In this document: piece after piece, positions 7,707 to 20,400 of the stretch
Layout: each line of letters opens with the position of its first letter
Numbering within the stretch: the stretch's first letter is position 1
Assembly: GCA_021735645.1 (NCBI GenBank)
Contig: JAIPGP010000037.1
Location: forward strand, 1-34,082
Source: Candidatus Cloacimonadota bacterium
GTDB taxonomy: Bacteria; Cloacimonadota; Cloacimonadia; Cloacimonadales; TCS61
Length of the DNA: 34,082 nt
Reading direction: 5' to 3'
Notes under the pieces: model-generated
Told to the model about the DNA's origin: nothing
What the model saw: only the letters and a program-made list of their open reading frames with translations
Databases searched by the model: none
Made by a program: the position numbers and the translations under genes

Positions 7707-10700
7707 ATGAAGAAATTAATTAAAGTATTGATGTTAGAAGACAATCCCTCTGATGCAGCTTTGATTTTACGGGAACTACGAAAAGGCTGGCATGAAGTCC
7801 AATATACCAGAGTGTTTTCCGGCGATGACATGAAGACAAATCTCTATGCTGAAGAATGGGATTTGATCATATCAGACTATTCAATGCCGCAATTCACTGG
7901 TGTAGATGGTTTACAAATATTAAAGGCAAATGGACTTGATCTGCCATTCATCATGGTTTCAGGCACAATGGGTGAAGATGTGGCAGTGTCAGTAATGAAA
8001 GCGGGAGCTCAGGATTACATTTTAAAAGATAAACTGCACCGGCTATTACCAGCAATAGAGCGAGAACTATATGAAAAGAGTCTTCGTATTAAGCATAAGA
8101 TCACCAGCAAAGCGCTTGATGAAAGCGAGGCACTCAGTCAGGCAGTAATCGAAGGATCACCAATCGGCATCTCAGTTCGCGATAAAAATGGAACTCTGAA
8201 ATTAGCCAATAAGTCCTGGCAGCGAATCTGGGGATTCACAGATGAGCAGGTTTTAGAATATATGCAGGAACGCAGCAGCCTTAATTTTGACAGTAAGGAC
8301 ACCTATTTAGGTGAGTATCAGGATGACGTTAAAAATGTCTATATAAAAGGGATTGACCTTTATATTCCGGAGCTGAAACTTAAAAATCGGCGACACAAAA
8401 AAGCAGAATGGATAACTCAACATTTTTATGCTTTATCAGATAAAAATGAATCAGTGGAACGTGTAGTAGTGCTCACCGAAGATATCACAGAACGAAAGAG
8501 TAATGAGCGCAGGAAAAATTTGACTCGGCTTATCCTGCAATTACTAAATCGGCATGAAGACTGGAATATTATCCAAAAGAAAATACTATTTGAAATTCAA
8601 CAGGTAATGGATGTGGAAAGCCTAGCGGTGAGATTTTCTCAAGACGATGATTATCCTTTTTTTGAGACATTAGGCTTCCGGGAAGAATTTATTGAAAAAG
8701 AATGTTATCTACATTCCCCGGATTACAAGCAGAAAAAGCAATTCGATGGCAAGACTGAGGAATTAGCCTGTCTTTGCGGAAAAATAATCAGGCAGGAATT
8801 TGATAAAAAACAACCCTATTTTACCGAAAATGGCAGTTTTTGGACTAATAATCTTCCTGAATTAGTAAAACTCCCTGAATTTGACAATGACCAGATAATC
8901 AGTCGTTATACTTGCCTAAAAGAGGGCTTTAAGGCTTTAGCTCTGATACCAATGGTATCGGAAAGCACAACGCTGGGATTAATCATGCTCAGTGATAAAC
9001 GAACGGGAATATTCTCCTCTGAAATGATCAAATATTTAGAAGAGATAGGTGCTACACTTGCCATAGCCTATCAACGGAAACAATCAGAGAAAAGAGTGAT
9101 TGACAGTGAGAAGCAGTTCCGGAGTCTTTTTGAAAACTCTGTAATGGGAATTTTCCGTTTATCGTCTGAGGGCAAAATTTTAATGATGAATCCCTGCCTG
9201 CTTGATTTTCTAGGCTATAGCAGTCTGGAAGAATTTAACCTGAGCGAAATAGCTCCAGCAGACGATTTCAAAAGGATCATACGGAAGCTTTATAATAATA
9301 TTAAGGTCTATCCGGAGAACGTGCATCAGTTTGAAGCCAGTTGGACAAAAGCGGACGGAAAAAACATCTATGTTCGCACCTCGTCAAAAACAATTCTGGA
9401 TGAAAACAAGAAGCTATTATTTATTGATGGCACGATAGAAGACCGAACAGAGCGATTGAAAGCATCTCGCGCCTTGCTGGAAAGCAGAGAGATGTATAGA
9501 AGCCTGGTGGAAAAGGCAAATGTAGGTATTGTAACTGATGATAAGAATTGTGTAATCACCTATTTTAACCAGAAATTTGCCGAGCTTTTTGGTTATACTC
9601 AAAGAGAAATGTCAGAATTAAGTTACGATGATATTTTCCATCCTGATAATATATCGTTAATGCGTCAGCATCATGAAATGCGGATAAATGGTAAGGAAGC
9701 CCCATCTAATTATGAATTAAAAGGTATAAAGAAGGATGGCAGTATTATAAATCTGGCAATAGCTGTTGACCATATTCTGGATGAAGAGTTTAATATAATT
9801 GGGACACGGGCTTTTGTATGGGATGTTACTGCCAGGAAGCAGGCAGAAGCAATTCAATCTGCTCTATATAACACAATGGCTATTAATTCCGCGGAAAATC
9901 TTAATGAGCTATATTTGAAGATCAAAGAGCATCTGGGAACAATAATTGATACCACTAATATCTTTGTGGCAATGTATGATAAAGAGAAGGACGAGCTGAG
10001 TCTGCCTTTTGAAGTAGATGAACGGGATCATTTTGAGACCTTTCCAGCCGGCAACTCTATAACATCTTATGTGATCAAAACCAAAGAAGCAATCATGTTG
10101 ACAGAGGCAGACATCGATAATCTTGCAGAAGCTGGAAAAATAGATTTAATTGGTACATCAGCCAAGATCTGGCTGGGAGTACCCTTGAAAATTGGTGACG
10201 AGATAATCGGAGCTATTGTGGTGCAAAGTTATGATAATGCCAATTTGTATTCAATAGAAGACCTGAAAATATTATCAATAATCTCTAATGAAATAGCTAT
10301 AGCTATTGATAAGAAACGGGCAGAAGAGAAACTTCTGAGGACAAACGAGGAATTGATCAAGTTGCATAAGAGCCTGGAAGAGAAGGTGATCAAAGCAGTA
10401 GCGGAATCCCGCGAAAAAGATCAAGTGATCATGCAGCAATCCCGTCAGGCAGCGGTTGGTGAGATGATATCCAGTATTGCCCATCATTGGCGTCAGCCCT
10501 TAAATGTGATAGGAGTAACCTTTCAATCAGTACGTGAAGCTTTCGAATTTGACGAACTAACCAATGAATATATGGAAGACAAAACTCAGATAATCATGGA
10601 TATTCTACAATCGCTTTCCAAGACAATAGATAACTTCAGGTATTTCTATAGTCAGGATGACAGTATAGTGGATTTTGATGTACAGGAAATCATTTCAAAT

Positions 10701-11111
10701 ACTGTCTATACAATTCAGAGTAAGCTAAATAATAGCCAGATTATATTGAAACAGGATATTGATAGCAGTATCACAATTAAAGGGAATAAGAACGAGTTTT
10801 CTCAGGTATTGCTGAACCTTTTGAATAATGCTTATGACATCCTGTTAGAGAGAAGGATTGAGAATCCCTGTATTGAGATCAAACTGGAAGCAATTGAAGG
10901 TAAAACCAGGTTATCAATCTATGATAACGGCGGTGGAGTAAATGAAGATATCAAAGATAATATCTTTGATCTTTATATTTCCACGAAGAAAAATCTTAAT
11001 AATACAGGGATAGGATTGTATATTGCCAAACTCATCATTGAAGGGCACATGAGTGGTAGATTATATTTTGAGAACAGAGAAGCAGGAGCCGAGTTTATTA
11101 TCGAACTTTAA
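7707..11111 (+). CDS. Soluble hybrid histidine kinase with N-terminal receiver (REC-PAS-GAF-PAS-PAS-GAF-HK)
   Basis: This 1134-residue cytoplasmic protein has no signal peptide or transmembrane helix. The N-terminal receiver (5-120) has the acidic pair Glu11/Asp12, phosphoacceptor Asp57 in IISDYSMPQ, Ser85 and Lys107. Then follow PAS (about 135-265), GAF (275-460), PAS (470-590), PAS (595-715), GAF (720-880) and a coiled coil. The C-terminal kinase core has His926 in IAHHWRQPLNVI, Asn1041 in LLNNAYDIL, the G1 box DNGGGV at 1073-1078 and the G2 box NTGIGLYIAK. Receiver-first kinases commonly accept phosphate from another kinase, so the membrane kinase 157 bases upstream is the obvious candidate donor. 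No separate output regulator lies beside it. A promoter and palindrome sit directly upstream, and AGAGAAG at 7698-7704 is a weak ribosome binding site. Confidence 0.88.
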   Translation: MKKLIKVLMLEDNPSDAALILRELRKGWHEVQYTRVFSGDDMKTNLYAEEWDLIISDYSMPQFTGVDGLQILKANGLDLPFIMVSGTMGEDVAVSVMKAGAQDYILKDKLHRLLPAIERELYEKSLRIKHKITSKALDESEALSQAVIEGSPIGISVRDKNGTLKLANKSWQRIWGFTDEQVLEYMQERSSLNFDSKDTYLGEYQDDVKNVYIKGIDLYIPELKLKNRRHKKAEWITQHFYALSDKNESVERVVVLTEDITERKSNERRKNLTRLILQLLNRHEDWNIIQKKILFEIQQVMDVESLAVRFSQDDDYPFFETLGFREEFIEKECYLHSPDYKQKKQFDGKTEELACLCGKIIRQEFDKKQPYFTENGSFWTNNLPELVKLPEFDNDQIISRYTCLKEGFKALALIPMVSESTTLGLIMLSDKRTGIFSSEMIKYLEEIGATLAIAYQRKQSEKRVIDSEKQFRSLFENSVMGIFRLSSEGKILMMNPCLLDFLGYSSLEEFNLSEIAPADDFKRIIRKLYNNIKVYPENVHQFEASWTKADGKNIYVRTSSKTILDENKKLLFIDGTIEDRTERLKASRALLESREMYRSLVEKANVGIVTDDKNCVITYFNQKFAELFGYTQREMSELSYDDIFHPDNISLMRQHHEMRINGKEAPSNYELKGIKKDGSIINLAIAVDHILDEEFNIIGTRAFVWDVTARKQAEAIQSALYNTMAINSAENLNELYLKIKEHLGTIIDTTNIFVAMYDKEKDELSLPFEVDERDHFETFPAGNSITSYVIKTKEAIMLTEADIDNLAEAGKIDLIGTSAKIWLGVPLKIGDEIIGAIVVQSYDNANLYSIEDLKILSIISNEIAIAIDKKRAEEKLLRTNEELIKLHKSLEEKVIKAVAESREKDQVIMQQSRQAAVGEMISSIAHHWRQPLNVIGVTFQSVREAFEFDELTNEYMEDKTQIIMDILQSLSKTIDNFRYFYSQDDSIVDFDVQEIISNTVYTIQSKLNNSQIILKQDIDSSITIKGNKNEFSQVLLNLLNNAYDILLERRIENPCIEIKLEAIEGKTRLSIYDNGGGVNEDIKDNIFDLYISTKKNLNNTGIGLYIAKLIIEGHMSGRLYFENREAGAEFIIEL

Positions 11112-11144
11112 CTTTATTGTTTTTCTGGCATCTTTTATGGCAGT

Positions 11145-11177
11145 AACACCCGACCCACAGTCGGGTGTTTTTTTTTT
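11145..11177 (+). terminator. Terminator of the signalling cluster
   Basis: AACACCCGAC (11145-11154) pairs with GTCGGGTGTT (11160-11169) around a CCACA loop and is followed by a T run to 11177. It lies 33 bases after the kinase stop codon on the plus strand. Confidence 0.92.
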
Positions 11178-11182
11178 AAATA

Positions 11183-11214
11183 AAAAGCCCGGAAGATAAC
11201 TTCCGGGCTTTTTG
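11183..11214. terminator. Bidirectional terminator between convergent genes
   Basis: AAAAGCCCGGAAG (11183-11195) pairs with CTTCCGGGCTTTT (11200-11212) around ATAA, a 13-bp perfect stem. Ts follow on the plus strand, and A-rich sequence (AAATAAAAA) precedes it, giving a T tract on the minus strand. It should stop the giant minus-strand gene ending at 11230 and back up the preceding plus-strand terminator. Confidence 0.88.
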
Positions 11215-11229
11215 TATCTTTGCCTTCTG

Positions 11230-11497
11230 CTATTTAAGCAGCAAAGCTTTACTTATATCTCGTCCTTCGGCTGAGATCATACGGAAATAATAGATTCCAC
11301 TAGGCTGGTAATTATTTTTTTCATCTCTTCCATCCCAGATAACTTTATGAATACCCTTCTGAAATTCAGCGTTAACCAGGTTTCTGATAAACTGCCCGCG
11401 GGAATTATAGACATCAATTCTAATCTGCTGATCAGCCCTTACGGCAAATTCCAGAGTTGTTACCGGATTGAATGGATTAGGATAATTTCCAATAATT
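11230..11497 (-). other. C-terminal sorting domain of the giant protein
   Basis: Residues from about 6012 to 6100 form a compact beta domain starting with IIGNYPNPFNPVTTLEF. It continues through RIDVYNSRGQFIRNL and KVIWDGRDEKN to SGIYYFRM and a basic end. This is the pattern of type IX secretion or FlgD-Ig-like sorting domains common in the FCB group. The second secreted protein of the window carries the same domain (YPNPFNPETTV). Secretion route is inferred from family knowledge. Confidence 0.85.
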
Positions 11498-14400
11498 TCT
11501 GTAACAGCAGGGAGTATCTCTGTGCCATCATTCTCAGATTCTTCCACATAGACCGTCCAGACAACATTGTAGCTGTAGCTGCCATCAGTTAAATGACAAC
11601 GGACAGTGAAGGTGCCGTGCTGCTCAAAGCTGTATGATAAGTCTGGAAGATCATCACCTGCGGTTTGAGAATTAACCGTCCAGGCAAAAACCGGATCACT
11701 GTCTATATCAGTGACTTCCAGATGGAAATCAATTGAAGAATGCTGTAAAATCTCAAGTTCTGTTTCGGCTGGTTCAAAGGATACTATTTCAGGAGGATCA
11801 TTTACCGGGTTTACAGTTACAATCATATCCTGCCTGTATATCTCCCGAGCAATTGCATCATCCACGAAGATAGAAACAATTTCGCTGCCGTTCCAGTTTT
11901 CAGTGGCACTAAAGAGAATCGTCATGCCAAATATCTGGGCATTTATTTCGGTGTTACCGGTGATAGTGCAGATAAGCTCGTCACCTTCAACATCAAAGGC
12001 ATATTCACTTACATCAAAAGCAAGAGAGCCATCCTCATTGAAGCTTACTTCGGCTGGTAAATTCAATTCGGGTAGATCATTCACTGAGGTCACTATCAGC
12101 ATAAAGCTGTCAACTATCTGAGCTCTGCCCTGATTATCGCTTACTGTGAGGGTTATAGTTGTTTCTCCGAACCAGTTAGCTACTGGTGAAATAGTAGCGA
12201 TAGAGCCAGTCAGATCTATTTGAATATCGGTTTCATTATAATCAACCTCATAGCTTAATATATCACCATCAACATCATTGTAGTAATCATTCAAGTCTAA
12301 AACTACTGGATCGAAATCCTCTTCGACAGTATATGGGTCAGGAATCTGAACTTCGATATATGGTGGATCATTTACAGGGGTAACTATAATATTCATATCG
12401 TCATTAGCATATCCGCCGTCAAGATCACTGATATTAACTGTGAGACTGCCAGTTCCATTCCAGTCAGGTTCAGCTGTAACTACTGCATTCAAGCCGGTTA
12501 TGGAAACTATTAAGCCATCTGTAGGCTCAATTGTCATCAGAAAATCATCGCTGTCTATATCAGTGAGATACAAAGCAAAATCAATGATCAAACTGCCATC
12601 TTCAGCAAAGGACAACTCTGCCGGCAATTCAAGTTGAGGTGGATCATTAATGGGATTTACTGTAACGATAATCATATCAGAAGTTGGTGGGAAAGCTACT
12701 CCATCTGTAATCCCCAGGGTGACGTTTTCATTGCCAAACCAGTTTTCAAGAGCAGAGAACGTAGCTGTAAGCCCGTCGAATTCAACATCAACGTTATTCG
12801 AATTGAGCAAGACAGCAGTTAGATCATCTCCATCCACATCGCTGGCATATAAACTAAGATCAAGTGCAGCACTAGTATCTTCATCAAAACTGAGAGTTGC
12901 GGGAAGATTGAGCACCGGTGCGTCATTTACTGCTGTAACGCTGATAAGAATATCATCTGAGACTATAACCCGATCATGACCATCATTAACAAAGAAAGTC
13001 ACCAGTTCCTGACCATTCCAGTCAGGGGCAGCAGAGATTTCTGCTATCATTGCTGTAATGGTAATATTGATATTCACATTTCCTGCTACTTCAAAAGTTA
13101 ATACATCCTGATCAATATCAAAAACATACTGCTGCAGATTAAGATATGAAGACCCATCTTCCTGGAAAGTCAATGTTTCCGGCAGATTAATTTCCGGGGG
13201 ATCATTTATGGTAACTACATTGAGAATAATATCACCGCTGACAGATGCTCTGGTGATGCCATCCTCAGCCACTACTGTAATTGCTGTAGTTCCATACCAG
13301 TTACTGATAGAATTGATTTCCAGTATTGAATCTGTGATTTGGACTGTCACTTCTTCTTCATTATATTCAATGCTGTATTCCAGGACATCATTATCATAAT
13401 CAGCAAAGAAATTATTCATATTCAGGCTAAAGCCTTCAAAATCCTCTTCAAGATCATAAACAGGTAATGATACTGCGATATATGGAACGTCATTGACCGG
13501 AACAACCATGACACTGATATTATGAGATACACTTGCCAGGTCAAAATCTATTGCTGTGAATTGCAGTACTTCTGTACCCGCCCAGTTTTCTGTAGCACTT
13601 AGATTTACTACAGAACCAGAAAATTCTACTATAACGTCCATATTCCCGGATACCTGATAAGTCAATTGATCGCCGTAAGGCAGATCAGGGTCAGCAAAGA
13701 CGGAACCAAGATTGAACTGATAGCCTGAATCTTCATCAAATTCTATCGTTGTAATGGGATCATCTACTATATACGGAGGATCATTCAAGCCTGTAACTGT
13801 CAGCATCGTTTGATCAGAAGCTATCAGTCTGCCTTCCTGATCATTTACCGTAAAGGTCACAAATTCTGAACCATTATAATTCTCAGGGGCAGATAATGTA
13901 ACAGTGAGACCTGCTATCTGAACATTGATATTCATTGTCTCCGAGGCTGTAAGCGTTAAATCATCCATATCAACATCAAAAATGTACTGCTCAAAATCTT
14001 CGATCAGTTCAGTTTCTTCAGCAAAGCTGAATTCGTCTGGCAGATTGATCTGAGGTACATCGTTTTCAGGTAATACAATAATATTTACAGCTGCAGTTGC
14101 AGGAGTGTTTCCGGGATCATCATAAGCAGAAATATTGAGCACAGCAGTACCATTCCAGTTTGCTACTGAGCTAATATAGACAACCTCACCTACCAGCACA
14201 GCTCCAATTTCTTCTACCTGATAATTTATCTGATAAATAAGCTCATTATTATCAATATCATTGAAATGACTGCTGAGATTCAAGCTGAAGGTTGTGAAAT
14301 CTTCCATTTTGGTTATATCATTAAAGGGCAGAACCATTTCCGGCAGATCATTCACAGCGATCACTGTCAGTGTAAATGTATCTGAGATATTCATGATACC

Positions 14401-17400
14401 ATCATTAGCTGTCACGCTGATCTGAGTAACACCATTCCAGTTCGGTTTAGGTGCCAGAGTCATAACGCCATTTAGTATAGCCAGGTTCACGTGAGTGTTT
14501 GCATATGAAGCAGTATAAGTAAGAGAATCAGTATCAATATCAGAGAAATGCAGTGCCAGATTTATTTCCAGCGGCTCAGCATCTTCCAGCATTTCCAGAT
14601 CGGCAAACGGCAGAATCAGAAGTGGATTATCATTCACCGCCACGACATTAACCGGAACAATCTCACTATCCATTCCGTCAAAGCCATCATTAACAATGAA
14701 TTCAATATTCTCAATCCCATTCCAGTTTGCATTAGCTGAAAGCGTTACCAGCAAACCATTTTCCACTTGAATGTTAATTTCGTCATTTCCAGAGTAAGTA
14801 ATGAATAATGAATCTCCGTCAGGATCAGATACATACTGCTCAAAATTGATTGTCAGTTCTGTATCCTCATTAAATATAAATCCACCATCTGGCAGATCGA
14901 TCTCAGGATACTGATTTGCCATTACATGAATAGGCAGCGGATCTTCCGGTGTTCCAATATCACCACCAGGGTTTGTCAAAGTGGTATAAACGCCGTCATA
15001 AATCCGGTTATTACCAGCATCCCAAACGCGAAATTCCACTTCTTCTATGATCTCACCCTGGATGTTCATTGATACATAAGCCAGATCATCACTCATAAAG
15101 ATATTTGCAGCACCTCTGCACTCATTATCTACAAAAGCTCCCACAACATCTTCCATATTTGCCTGCTGGCCGTTTATCATCACTGATCCATAGGCTACAG
15201 TGCTGTTTGTATATACCACAGGTAGCCAGTCTTCATTCAGATAGACTTCCACATTCCAGCTTTGAGTTAATTCAAACTCCTGATCTGAAACTGTCACTGA
15301 AATCTGCGTTGGCCATACTTCGTTAAAAGTATAACTCAAACTACTGGACATCTCAGATAACATCTCACCATTACTGTACCAGTTGTAAGTTATTTGAGAA
15401 TCAGGGTCATAAGCATCTACACTGAAATCTACTGTCTCTTCCCTGTATACACTGAGATTAGCATTTGCTGGAGTGTAATCATTGATCACAGGACCATCAT
15501 TGGATGGAGTTACTGTATAGACAAAGCTGTCTGATACCTGAAATTCTCCGTCTCCTGCCGTAACAGTGATTGTCCCTTGTCCAGACCAGTTTTCAGCAGA
15601 AGATATCGTCATTATTCCGTTCTCCAGAATTACAGTAAGCTGAGGTTGATTATTCGTATAGCTGTATTGCAATGTATCGGAATCAACATCGATAAAATAA
15701 TCTCCCAGATTGATCATGGTAGGTATATAATCCTCCATAACTACAATGTCTGCCAGTGGAGTGATCAAAAATGGTGAGTCGTTAATATTTGTGACGATTA
15801 TCTCTGTCTGATCACTGACAATTGCCCGAGCCTGATTATCACTTACAGAAAATGTTACTGTTTCTGTTCCATACCAGTCAGCAATTGCTGATAATGTTAC
15901 GATTTTTCCCGTTATCTGAGCATTGATATAATCATTGTCCTCTAATACAAGGGTTAGCAAATCACCATCAATATCTGATACATAGGGAGCAAAATTAACT
16001 GTTATGCTGCTATCTTCATTGAAATTGAAAGATTCCGGCAGATTAATCACTGGCAGGTCATTTACTGCTAAAACCTGAACCAGGAAAGATGCGCTGGTAA
16101 CTGCTCTGTTTACGTTATCATTCACATTAACTGAAATAGTAGTACTTCCATGCCAGTTTGCCAGAGAAGAAATAGTCATTATCCCCTCTGCAAGACTGGT
16201 TTGGATCTCATTATCATCAAAATCTACAGCAAATGTAAGTGGATCATTTTCCACATCGGCAAAATGTACATTCAGGTCTATCTCAAATTGGGCAAAATCC
16301 TCTTCCAGAATCAGAGTCTCAAAGGGGACGGTTAACAAAGGAGCATCATTGACAGGTGTAACTGATACGTTCATGATATCAAATGATACTGCTCCTCCAG
16401 AAACTGCATATACTGTGATGGGTTCTACCCCATTCCAGTTATCTATCGGATTGATAATTAAGGTTCTGCCGCTGATAGTAGCTCCTAATTCCGGGGCTGC
16501 TTCAAGATTCAATGTATATGAAGTACTTCCTGATACATATTGAGCCAGATTAATAATCCTGGAGCCATCCTCAATAAGTGTGATGGTCTCTGGAAGATCA
16601 ATCACTGGAGGATGGACTATTGTATTATTTGTAGAGAAATCGAGAGGTAGAAAATCTGGAGGATAGCCTAAATCATGTCCAGGATTGCTCATAACCAGGT
16701 AATCTGATACATATACGTCATCCAGATCACTGTCCCATAAAGCAAATTGGATTATTTCGCTTACTTCTCCCTGAATATTTAAAGTTGAATATGAGCTGCC
16801 ATCCAAAAATATGATCTCACCGGTACCCCGGCATTCTGTACCTGCAAATGCTGCTATTTCATCACCCTGGCTGGCTATGCCATCATTGATAGTAACCTCA
16901 CAGTAAGCAACCGTGCTATTAGGATAGATCACGACCTGCCATGGTCTGGGGAATTCGTTCGGCAATTCTTCACCTACGGAAATTGGCAGTAAATCTGGAG
17001 GATATCCCAAGTCTCCGCCAGGAATAGTAGTAGTATTATATTCAGCTACTAATACTACATCCAGACTAGCATCCCAAACTGCAAACTGCACAGGCTCAGG
17101 AATTTCACCCTGGATTGATATAGTAGATACTGACATATCATCTGAATAATTAATTTCTCCAATTCCACGGCATTCATATCCTACAAAGGCTGCCACTTCA
17201 TCATCCAGCGCTGCTCTATTGCCAAAAACTGTTACTTCGCAATAGGCTACTGTACTATTTGTATATATTATCACATTCCAGGGTCTGGGGAAATCTGTGG
17301 GCATTTCCTGACCAACATATATTGGCAGCAGGTCTGGAGGATAACCTATATCACCACCTGGGTTGCTGAACGTTGTGTAATCACTTACATATACCTGATC

Positions 17401-20400
17401 TGAGGAAGCATCCCATACAGCAAACTGAAGTAATTCTACTTCCACTCCCTGAACATTAATTGTTGAATAACTCATGCCTTCATCAAGCACAATGTTTCCC
17501 AGTCCTCTACACTCTGAAAGAACAAAAACTCCTACTTCATCTGAAGTTGACGCTGGAATTCCGTTCATAATCACCTGGCAATAAGCTACTGTGCTGTTTG
17601 GATAAATAACCAGATTCCAGGGTCTGGGGAAATCACTTTGCAATCCGCTGCCTACATAAACCGGCAGATAAGCTGGAGGATAACCTATATCATATCCAGG
17701 ATTGCTCATTGCGGTAAATTCACTAATCAGAACTTCATCAGCAGAAGCATCATAAACGGCAAAATTCACCAGTTCTGGCATTTCACCCTGAATGTTCATA
17801 GTAGCATAACTGGCTTCTCTTTCCATAAAGACTTCACCAACGCCACGGCATTCATAATTTACAAAAGCACCTACTTCATCGCCGGATGCAGCGTTTTCAC
17901 CGTCTATCATCACCTGGCAATAAGCTACAGTGGAATTTGTATAGATCACAGGTACCCACGGACGAGCATAATCTCCCTGTACTCCACCGACATAAACGGG
18001 CAGATAAGCTGGAGGATAACCTATATCATATCCAGGATTGCTCATTGCGGTAAATTCACTAATCAGAACTTCATCAGCAGATGCATCATAAACAGCAAAA
18101 TTTACCAGTTCAGGCATTTCACCCTGAATATTCATAGTAGCATAGCTGGCTTCTCTTTCCATAAAGACTTCACCTACGCCACGGCATTCATAGTTCACAA
18201 AAGCACCTACTTCATCGCCGGAAACAGCATTTTCACCGTCTATCATCACCTGGCAATAAGCTACTGTGGAATTTGTATAGATAACTGGTACCCACGGACG
18301 AGCATAATCTCCCTGTACTCCACCACCGACATAAACCGGCAGATAAGCTGGAGGATAACCTATATCATATCCCGGATTGCTCATTGCAGTAAATTCACTA
18401 ATCAGAACTTCATCAGCAGAAACATCATAGACAGCAAAATTTACCAGTTCAGGCATTTCACCCTGAATATTCATAGTAGCATAACTGGCTTCTCTTTCCA
18501 TAAAGACTTCACCAACGCCACGGCATTCATAATTCACAAAAGCACCTACTTCATCGCCGGAAACAGCATTTTCACCGTCTATCATCACCTGGCAATAAGC
18601 TACTGTGGAATTTGTATAGATAACTGGTACCCACGGACGGGCATAATCTCCCTGTACTCCACCGACATAAACCGGCAGATAAGCTGGAGGATAACCTATA
18701 TCATATCCCGGATTGCTCATTGCGGTAAATTCACTAATCAGAACTTCATCAGCAGAAGCATCATAAACGGCAAAATTTACCAGTTCCGGCATTTCACCCT
18801 GAATGTTCATAGTAGCATAGCTGGCTTCTCTTTCCATAAAGACTTCACCAACACCACGACATTCATAGTTCACAAAAGCTCCTACTTCATCACCGGATGC
18901 AGCATTTTCACCGTCTATCATCACCTGGCAATAAGCAACTGTGGAATTTGTATAGATAACTGGTACCCACGGACGGGCATAATCTCCCTGTACTCCACCG
19001 ACATAAACCGGCAGATAAGCTGGAGGATAACCTATATCATATCCCGGATTGCTCATCGCTGTAAATTCACTTATCAGTACTTCATCAGCAGAAGCATCAT
19101 AAACAGCAAAATTCACCAGTTCTGGCAATTCACCCTGAATGTTCATAGTAGCATAACTGGCTTCTCTTTCTATAAAGACTTCACCAACGCCACGGCATTC
19201 ATAGTTCACAAAAGCACCTACTTCATCTCCGGAAGCAGCGTTTTCACCGTCTATCATCACCTGGCAATAAGCTACAGTGGAATTTGTATAGATAACTGGT
19301 ACCCACGGACGGGCATAATCTCCCTGTACTACGCCACCGACATAAACCGGCAGATAAGCTGGAGGATAACCTATATCATATCCCGGATTGCTCATTGCGG
19401 TAAATTCACTAATCAGAACTTCATCAGCAGAAACATCATAGACAGCAAAATTCACCAGTTCAGGCATCTCACCCTGAATGTTCATAGTAGCATAGCTGGC
19501 TTCTCTTTCCATAAAGACTTCACCAACGCCACGGCATTCATAATTCACAAAAGCACCTACTTCATCACCCGCAACAGCGTTTTCACCGTCTATCATCACC
19601 TGGCAATATGCTACAGTGGAATTTGTATAGATCACAGGTACCCACGGACGGGCATAATCTCCCTGAACTCCACCACCGATATAAACCGGCAGATAGTTAG
19701 GAGGATAACCAATATCTCCACCCGGGTTGCTCATTGCGGTAAATTCACTTAGTAGTACTTCATCAGCAGATGCATCATAAACAGCATAATTCACCAGTTC
19801 CGGCATTTCACCCTGAATATTCATAGTAGCATAGCTGGCTTCTCTTTCCATAAAGACTTCACCAACGCCACGGCATTCATAATTCACAAAAGCACCTACT
19901 TCATCACCGGATGCAGCATTTTCACCGTCTATCATCACCTGGCAATAAGCTACAGTGGAATTTGTATAGATAACAGGTACCCACGGTCGGGCATAATCTC
20001 CCTGAACGCCACCACCGATATAAACCGGCAGATAGTTAGGAGGATAACCAATATCTCCACCTGGATTGCTCATTGCTGTAAACTCACTTAGCAGCACTTC
20101 ATCAGCAGAGGCATCATAAACAGCAAAATTCACCAGTTCCGGCATTTCACCCTGAATATTCATAGTTGCATAGCTGGCTTCTCTTTCCATAAAGACTTCA
20201 CCAACGCCACGGCATTCATAATTCACAAAAGCACCTACTTCATCGCCGGATGCAGCATTTTCACCGTCTATCATCACCTGGCAATAAGCAACTGTGGAAT
20301 TTGTATAGATCACAGGTACCCACGGACGGGCATAATCTCCCTGAACGCCGCCACCAATATGAACCGGCAGATAGTTAGGAGGATAACCAATATCTCCACC

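Noticed and set aside
17638-19752. A 704-codon open frame on the plus strand opposite the module array
   Set aside because: It is the antisense of the near-identical 336/339-bp repeats, which happen to lack stops in that frame, so it stays open with the repeat. Its translation is itself repetitive, has no recognisable domain and lacks its own ribosome binding site.
17640-20335. Regular direct repeats considered as a CRISPR array
   Set aside because: Units are 336-339 bases, entirely coding, with no short repeat/unique spacer alternation and no cas genes.
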